Assembly (NCBI GenBank): GCA_036897095.1
Contig: JAYMSP010000092.1
Location: forward strand, 1-64,000
Source: Plantago elongata
Taxonomy: Eukaryota; Streptophyta; Magnoliopsida; Lamiales; Plantaginaceae
DNA length: 64,000 bases
Direction of reading: 5' to 3'
In this document: piece after piece, positions 57,896 through 64,000 of the stretch
How the letters are laid out: each line of letters begins with the position of its first letter
How positions within the stretch are numbered: the first letter of the stretch is position 1
Translations under genes and position numbers: made by a program
Notes under the pieces: generated by a model
What the model was told of the DNA's origin: nothing
Seen by the model: only the letters and a program-made list of their open reading frames with translations
Database searches by the model: none

Positions 57896-60715
57896 ATGTT
57901 GATGGAGGAGATGTGTAGAGCATCCGAAGTGCCATTTAGTTTAGGTAATATTATCTTTGCGGATTCAAGCGTGGAGGAAAGTCTTGTGAATGTTACCGAC
58001 TTTAAGTTGATGGCCGACTCACACAGCTTGTTTCCTGAATCCACGGTTAAAACTACGGATGTCGACTCAGGAAGTGATGTTAGTTTTACGATGTCCTTGG
58101 GGTCTGATAAGAATAGGAACGGAGCTTCTGAAGATGAAAGCAGTTGGCTAGCTAATGATGCTAAAAGTGAAGAGGATGGATTGTCGTCACTGGAGGGGGA
58201 CCCGATTCTTGATATCTCTTGCTCCTTATCTATGGTGAGTGACACTAGTAGTCTTTGCGCCGATGATTTGTTAGCTGAACTTGGGCCAAATTTCTTAGAT
58301 GTAGACAAGAGCATCTGTGATGTTGAACTTATCTCCAGAGAATCAAGTGCCGATATTATTATTGGTGGATCGGTATCTGTAGCTGAAACTGTTTCGGAAG
58401 AGACTGTAGATGGGGCCAAATCATCGACAGTTCTTATCCAGTCGGAAAAGGGAGCAACTGGCAGAATCGTTAGAAGTATCTTTGAGGTAGATTATGTGCC
58501 ACTCTGGGGATTTACATCAGTGTGTGGCAGGAGACCTGAGATGGAAGATTCTTTAACAACAATCCCGCGCTTCATGAGAATACCTCTGCAAATGCTAATT
58601 GGTGATCGTGTACTTGATGGTGTAACTTCGCGCGTAAGTCATTTGACCGGTCATTTCTTTGGAGTCTATGATGGTCATGGAGGATCTCAGGTAATTTCCT
58701 TAAAACGCTTGATTGTAAAACTTCTCAAATTATTGGTGTTATAATAATTAACTGCCTGCCGTATCATTTAGTTGTCACTTATTGTTATTAGAAAGTATGA
58801 CTAATATAGTTCGATTCACCCTGTGACTGTGAAGTTTCTTTTTTGGGGCATGAAAGGAGAGAGTTGGTCTTGGTTTACATTTGTTCAGAAATTAAGTCAA
58901 TGTTTAGTCAAATCGCTCTGTAGACTCTAGGCTGTTTGTGTTCTTGCATGAAGACTTGGGGTACTTCTTTTCTTTCTCATGTTGAAACTTGGATATATTA
59001 CATCCAGTGTTGCTGGGCTGAAAGTTAATTTTGTTGTGATTTTGTTACAGAAACCAAAATATCATTGTTACATTATTTGGATCATTAATATTAGATTGTT
59101 TGAATTAGGTTGCGAATTACTGTCGAGAGCGCATGCATGCTGCTTTGCTCGAGGAATTGGAAACAATCATGTCCAATCCGAATGAAACTAATTTCGAGGT
59201 TGACTGTGAAGCAAAGTGGAGAAGAGCATTCACTAAATGTTTTATCAAAGTGGATGATGAGATCGGAGGGAAAGGAAGTGGTGAACCTCTCGTTCCAGAG
59301 ACAGTAGGTTCAACTGCTGTAGTTGCCGTTGTTTGTTCATCTCATATAATAGTGTCTAATTGTGGTGATTCAAGAGCGGTCCTTTACCGTGGTAAAGAAC
59401 CCATGGCTCTATCCGAAGATCACAAAGTAAGTATACCACATGTCAATTAAATTTTGTGAGCAGCTCTTTTGTAGAAACTGATCTTACGTAATCTCTCCCT
59501 TCCATTAGCCGAATCGGGAGGATGAATATGCAAGAATTGAGGCCGCTGGGGGAAAAGTCATTCAGTGGAATGGACATCGGGTCTTTGGGGTTCTTGCCAT
59601 GTCGAGGTCCATTGGTATGTATATTCCTTGACCCTCTAACCTTCATGTTTTTCAATCTGCTTAGGTACTTGTGCATATCATATAGACCATTTTAATTTCC
59701 CTTACTGGCGGATATAATCGCCTTTATTTCATATACTTCGAATAAATCCAGAACTCAATTGGCCCAATTTCATATTTGAAATTTAATTCCCTGTCACTTT
59801 AATTCGATTTGACTAGTGTTTGTGAATTGTGATTCCCAATTCCAATTTACATGTACTCTGACAGTACATATATCTAGGCTGTACCGGCATTGGACAATCT
59901 GGGTCTCGTACTGCAATGGATTCCACTATTAGCTTACTAGTTATGGTTATAGACTTATACCATAGCATCACCATATTCAAACATCTTAAAATGGTTATAA
60001 ATGTATATAGGTACTATCGTACTTCTTACGGTTAGGTTGCTATCAGATTGGTTTGTGAACCTGAAAGCATCTACCTAAACTAATCAAAAGCAATTATTTT
60101 CTTTTGCTATACTGCTAACTGTCAACAGCTTGTTTGTGAGTATTTACAGCAGCTAATGCTTATTGTGATGTGCGTAGAATAGGTAGAAGAATATGTGTGA
60201 CTCGATAACGAATTTTTTATCGTGTTTGCTTCATGTGCTGAAAGAAAATTATCTGTTAAAAAAAATAAAAAGTACAGTTAGCTAGATAGAGATGACCTTC
60301 CCAGTCCTTTTGCTGCCAAATAGCCATCGTATCTTTGTAACAATCTATTGAAAACGACCTATTCAACTTGTCTGCTGCAGGAGATAGATATTTGAAACCG
60401 TCAATCATTCCGGATCCAGAAGTAATGTTTGTTCCCCGGACAAGAGAAGATGAATGCCTCATTCTGGCCAGTGATGGTCTCTGGGATGTCATGTCAAACG
60501 AGGAAGCCTGTGAAATTGCTCGCAAGAGAATACTACTCTGGCATAAAAACCATGGCATCACACTTCCATTAGAAAGGGGTGAAGGAATTGATCCTGCAGC
60601 TCAAGCAGCATCCGAGTATTTATCCAACCGTGCACTTCAGAAGGGGAGCAAGGATAACATCACTGTGATTGTCGTTGACTTGAAGCCTCAACGAAAGATA
60701 AAGATTAAAACCTAG
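57896..60715 (+). CDS. HAB1: clade A protein phosphatase 2C (HAB1/HAB2-like, ABA co-receptor)
   Basis: Four exons: 57896-58690, 59109-59426, 59509-59614 and 60381-60715, giving 517 residues in phase. It is a Mg/Mn-dependent Ser/Thr phosphatase that, in this clade, inactivates SnRK2 kinases and is itself inhibited by ABA-bound PYR/PYL receptors. The N-terminal about 190 residues are a variable acidic extension. The catalytic core starts at [18 protein letters not shown]; metal-binding motifs are [10 protein letters not shown] (Asp near 259), GDSRAV and [15 protein letters not shown], ending [33 protein letters not shown] carries the Trp (near 391) that contacts the ABA-receptor gate and is specific to clade A. 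Length and the MEEM start suit HAB1. The ATG at 57902 (MEEM) is an equally good start. HAB1 or HAB2 cannot be separated from sequence alone. Confidence 0.94.
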
Positions 60716-61516
60716 TTAATCCCTGTTACAGCCTTCCTGCTTCATTCTTTAATCAGGGAATGTAATTTTTACTTGGTTCAACGCCCTTCTGTTTTCGTAA
60801 AGGGCTATAGCTTTTAGTAGAATATGAACTGTACTGGAACTGCAGACATTATGCCAATTGGTCTTGATGTAAATTTAGCCTATTTGAGTCGGAAGTCGGA
60901 GCCCTGGGAAGCTAAATACACCGACAAAACGGGCATCATAAGCAAGATTATCGTTCGTCCCTCCGGCCTAAAGGCTCTGTGAGGTGTATCTTTGTATATT
61001 TTACGTTGACAGTGAGCTGCCTTGCAGAATTAGGTGAATGTCAACTGAATCAAACATGTTATGGTCTTAGTATCTGTAAGCATGTTGTGCTAATTTACTA
61101 TTACAACTTGAAGCATGTAAGAATCTAATCTGAGTTATGTATTGTATCTATTGGCGCTGGCAATCTAGATGTCAGATTTAACAGTCTCTGAATGGATGAT
61201 CTGTGTGCTATCGCACATGCACTGATGCAACATAGCTAAGGAGCTATAGAAAAGGGGTTCCAATTCCAACAAATGATAACGATCTTCAACTTTATGTACA
61301 AAATCGTATATTTCCATATTTTTTTATGATGCGTGTTGATTTTCACTTTAAATTAATAAGTTCTCCAGTCATGAAGGAGGGTAGAGCTTGCATAAAAGAG
61401 CATTTATTAGTAACTTGGTCAGATCAAATCATTCTTGGTTCTGAGTGTATCATAAATAACATTACCAACTTGATTTGAAAATCAATTTAGAAAGAAAAGA
61501 GTACACAAAATGGAAT
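60716..61516. other. convergent intergenic region
   Basis: Contains the 3' UTRs of the phosphatase (plus strand) and of the aminopeptidase (minus strand). No other feature was recognised. Confidence 0.6.
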
Positions 61517-63956
61517 CTAGTACTTCCTATACGCCAGCTCCTTCACATATTCAGCCAGATGTTTCTCACTTTGAATGCCTTTGACCCATGCGGAATTGAT
61601 GCGAACCCTCTCAATGCTCTGCTTCAAGGTCCTGGCTATGAAAGGTTTTGCACGGGTAGCGAAAAATTGTTCCACCTCTTCCACCTTATCCTCAGAAGTG
61701 AACTGGAGGAAAATACCAGACACAAAGTTATAAATAGACTAGCTATAATCTTCTGATGTAAGCTGGGAGATACAAATAGAAATTTCATCTAGTGAGGAGA
61801 ACATACCGGGGACACAATGGCACTGACAAAGCGAGTTATTAGAAAGCCGGCACCATATGTTTTGGAGATCAGGTCCCAATTTTCCTGCATTCAATATTTA
61901 TTTAGACCAGAAACGATTTGATACACTTTGGTCACAACTAACGTGCAATTGGGCCAAATAGTGCTGGGCTATATACATTAGAAGGACGGTAGGGGGAAAA
62001 AGAAACTAGGAAATTGAAAGCAATATGATCCAAGTAATATTGTGATGTAAATTCACATTTTATCTCAAGCCATTAGTACTTAAAATTAATTTGAAAAGGG
62101 ATATATTACCCAAATCATGCCTGCAAAACAGGCAAAAAGAAAGGATTTTGATATTTGACTCTATATCATTCAACGACTATTGATTTGCTAATAAACTTTA
62201 TAATAATCCAATCGCACATTATTTTGAAAGAAATATAAGCTACTCAGAACGTGCAGATGTAAAAAAAAAATCCGCACATATAAACAGTATTAACTTACTT
62301 TCAACCAGCTCCAAGCTACTTCCCGTGCATCTCTACTAACAGCAAGGCCAAAGACAACATCTTGACTCCTGACCTATATTATGATAGGAATACAGATATA
62401 ACTCATATTAGAACCATAAACAAAGACAACGAGAAAGATGAAACATCTTTGGGGAAAGAAAAAACAGAAGAAAAATAATTTTAAAAAAATGATGACTCGA
62501 GATAATCAACATTACCTCAGACGACAACAAGAAATTCAGGAATTCATGGATAATTTCAGGATCTCTGCAAGATGCCAATGAACCTATAGATGGTTGGTAA
62601 TCCATTAGTTTCAGTAAACAGAGTCAAGGTGTAATGCATATGATAACAAAGTTCTACCTAGAATCCGCGTTTTCTCCTGGCTGAGGTCAGATTCTCTATA
62701 AAGTCTCAGAAGGGAATCATAATTAGATCTATCTGCTTTGCTTACGCTCAGCACAACAGCAACATATACAGCCTGCAAAATGTTGGAAAAAAACTCGGTC
62801 CTTAGTGAGGTGGTGGAAATTTTGGCATCTTAAGTATAGAAGATATAATTTTATTTATACCTTTCTCAAATCAGGAGGCAGAAGGGCTGTACTCTGGTCA
62901 TTCAAATATATCTGGAAGCGCCTGTTTGCTTCATTTATTGTCAAGTCGTGGCCAAACGAAGCCAATGCAGTCAAGAGTTCGCCTCTTAACATGGCATCAA
63001 GATGACTCTCCCCCTGTTTAGGATCCCAACCAAGCCTCCTGGCAAAGTAATATAGAGTACCCAGATCAGATTTGATTAATAATACTCCCTCCGTCCCAGT
63101 TTGAAAGTACCGCTTTCTATTTTGGGTTGTCCCGGTTTGGAAGTACCGCTTCCTTAAATAGAAATTCTATCTCCTACTTTATACATTATCTTATACTTTA
63201 GTCACTATTTCTCCTACTTTATCCAATCACATTCATAATTTATTACCTTCTTTCCTACTTTATTACTTTTTTCTTAAAACTTGTGTCCGGTCCCGCGGGA
63301 CTTCCAAACCCGGACGGATGGGGTAATATAATCAAAATATCTTCAGATAATGAGTTCTAATAATAAGGTTCCATAAACAACATGATAGCCTTCTCTGTCA
63401 ATCTACATGAATCAGCTCATTAATGTGGGTACATAAATTCCACTTTTATGAGCAAGCAAATAGAAACAGTAAAATGTCTTGTGGTTTTCAAAAATGCACA
63501 TTGGAGCCAACAAAAAACTAGCCATATTTATATATACATTAAATCCAAGACGAGCCCAAGTTACAAAACCCAGGGTTCCACGGTTTCACCTAGGCCAAAT
63601 GACAAATAAAGCCTATTGCACCCGAAGAATAAAAGGTCAATCACTTACTCTGCAGAATTCTGGAAAAGGTTGATAAAGAACAATTTGATCTCATCGAGCA
63701 ATTCAGGTGCAGCATCAGCCATAATTCGGGCCACTTTAGAAGCTATCTGTAAAAGCAAATGAAAAAAAATGAAGGCGGAATAAAAATGAAATCTTGAATG
63801 TAGATCAAGTAATAACAGAAATAGGAAACATTACACTGATCAAATTAGATAGGACTGTGTATTCTAGCTCCTCACTGTAAGCACTCATCAGGGCAAGCAA
63901 AGAGGTCAAGTCTTGTTGGCATGCCATGCACAGAGCATTATAGTCATCCAGTATAC
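61517..63956 (-). CDS. APM1: M1-family aminopeptidase, C-terminal part (APM1-like), gene continues past right edge
   Basis: Eight exons: 63956-63835, 63746-63649, 63038-62861, 62772-62658, 62583-62516, 62373-62299, 61884-61807 and 61702-61517, joined in phase to about 306 codons. These encode the C-terminal helical domain (ERAP1-C-like) of a puromycin-sensitive aminopeptidase: RLGWDPKQGESHLDAMLRGE, LTALASFGHDLTINEANRRF, FLNFLLSSEVRSQDVVFGLA, ENWDLISKTYGAGFLITRF, VEQFFATRAKP and ARTLKQSIERVRINSAWV. It resembles Arabidopsis APM1, a membrane-associated metallopeptidase linked to auxin-transport protein trafficking. The zinc site (HEXXH) and N-terminal domains lie beyond 64,000, so activity cannot be judged here. 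The first exon in the window begins two bases into a codon, after an acceptor at 63957. A Stowaway element lies in the intron between 63038 and 63649. Confidence 0.93.
63083..63325. mobile_element. Stowaway-like MITE in an aminopeptidase intron
   Basis: It starts TA-CTCCCTCCGTCCCAGTTTGA and ends near CCAAACCCGGACGGATGGGG-TA. The body is the reverse complement of the copies at 19331 and 30863 (for example TCCTACTTTATACATTATCT). About 240 bp long, it lies within an intron and does not touch either splice site. Confidence 0.9.
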
Positions 63957-64000
63957 CTGCTCGAGAAAAGCTTATTAAGATACAAATAACACACATGCAC

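Overview
This window is nuclear DNA from a flowering plant, almost certainly a eudicot. It is AT-rich, its genes have many short exons with GT-AG introns, and every gene recognised is a typical plant family. It also carries Stowaway miniature transposons with the CTCCCTCCGTCCC end, tRNA-derived SINEs and a MIR156 hairpin. The species cannot be named from this; an asterid is a guess only.

Layout. Bases 1-14,800 form a gene-poor, repeat-rich block. It holds a two-copy tandem duplication, a retroelement ORF1 fragment, two minisatellites, a small non-autonomous LTR element, a Mutator-like miniature element nested in a hAT-like one, and SINEs. Near 15.1 kb is a MIR156 precursor with its own TATA box. 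From 20 to 31.5 kb are the V-ATPase subunit D gene and, convergent to it, an intact 1360-residue CC-NBS-LRR resistance gene; upstream of the latter lies a collapsed tandem copy of the same gene. From 32.5 to 44 kb are a small proline-rich wall protein gene, an 8-exon USP-domain receptor-like cytoplasmic kinase (minus strand) and, diverging from it, the 10-exon spliceosomal cyclophilin CYP57/CWC27. From 48 to 64 kb are a domesticated Harbinger-transposase gene (ALP1/HDP1-like), a 6-exon RRM protein of the nuclear-speckle NSR type, a clade-A PP2C of the HAB1 type (ABA signalling) and the 3' part of an M1 aminopeptidase (APM1-like) that runs off the right edge. Exon boundaries were set by hand from splice sites, reading phase and family sequence; in each complete multi-exon gene the phases add up to an open frame.

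Functional links are loose, as expected in a plant genome; there is no operon-like logic. Themes are RNA processing (CYP57, NSR-like), signalling (kinase, PP2C), immunity (NBS-LRR) and developmental timing (MIR156). I found no convincing wholly new biological system. The most informative unusual structures are the resistance-gene copy whose deletion junction carries a perfect 20-bp duplication, the minisatellite made of hairpin-forming units, and the transposase-derived gene whose catalytic residues appear to be lost.
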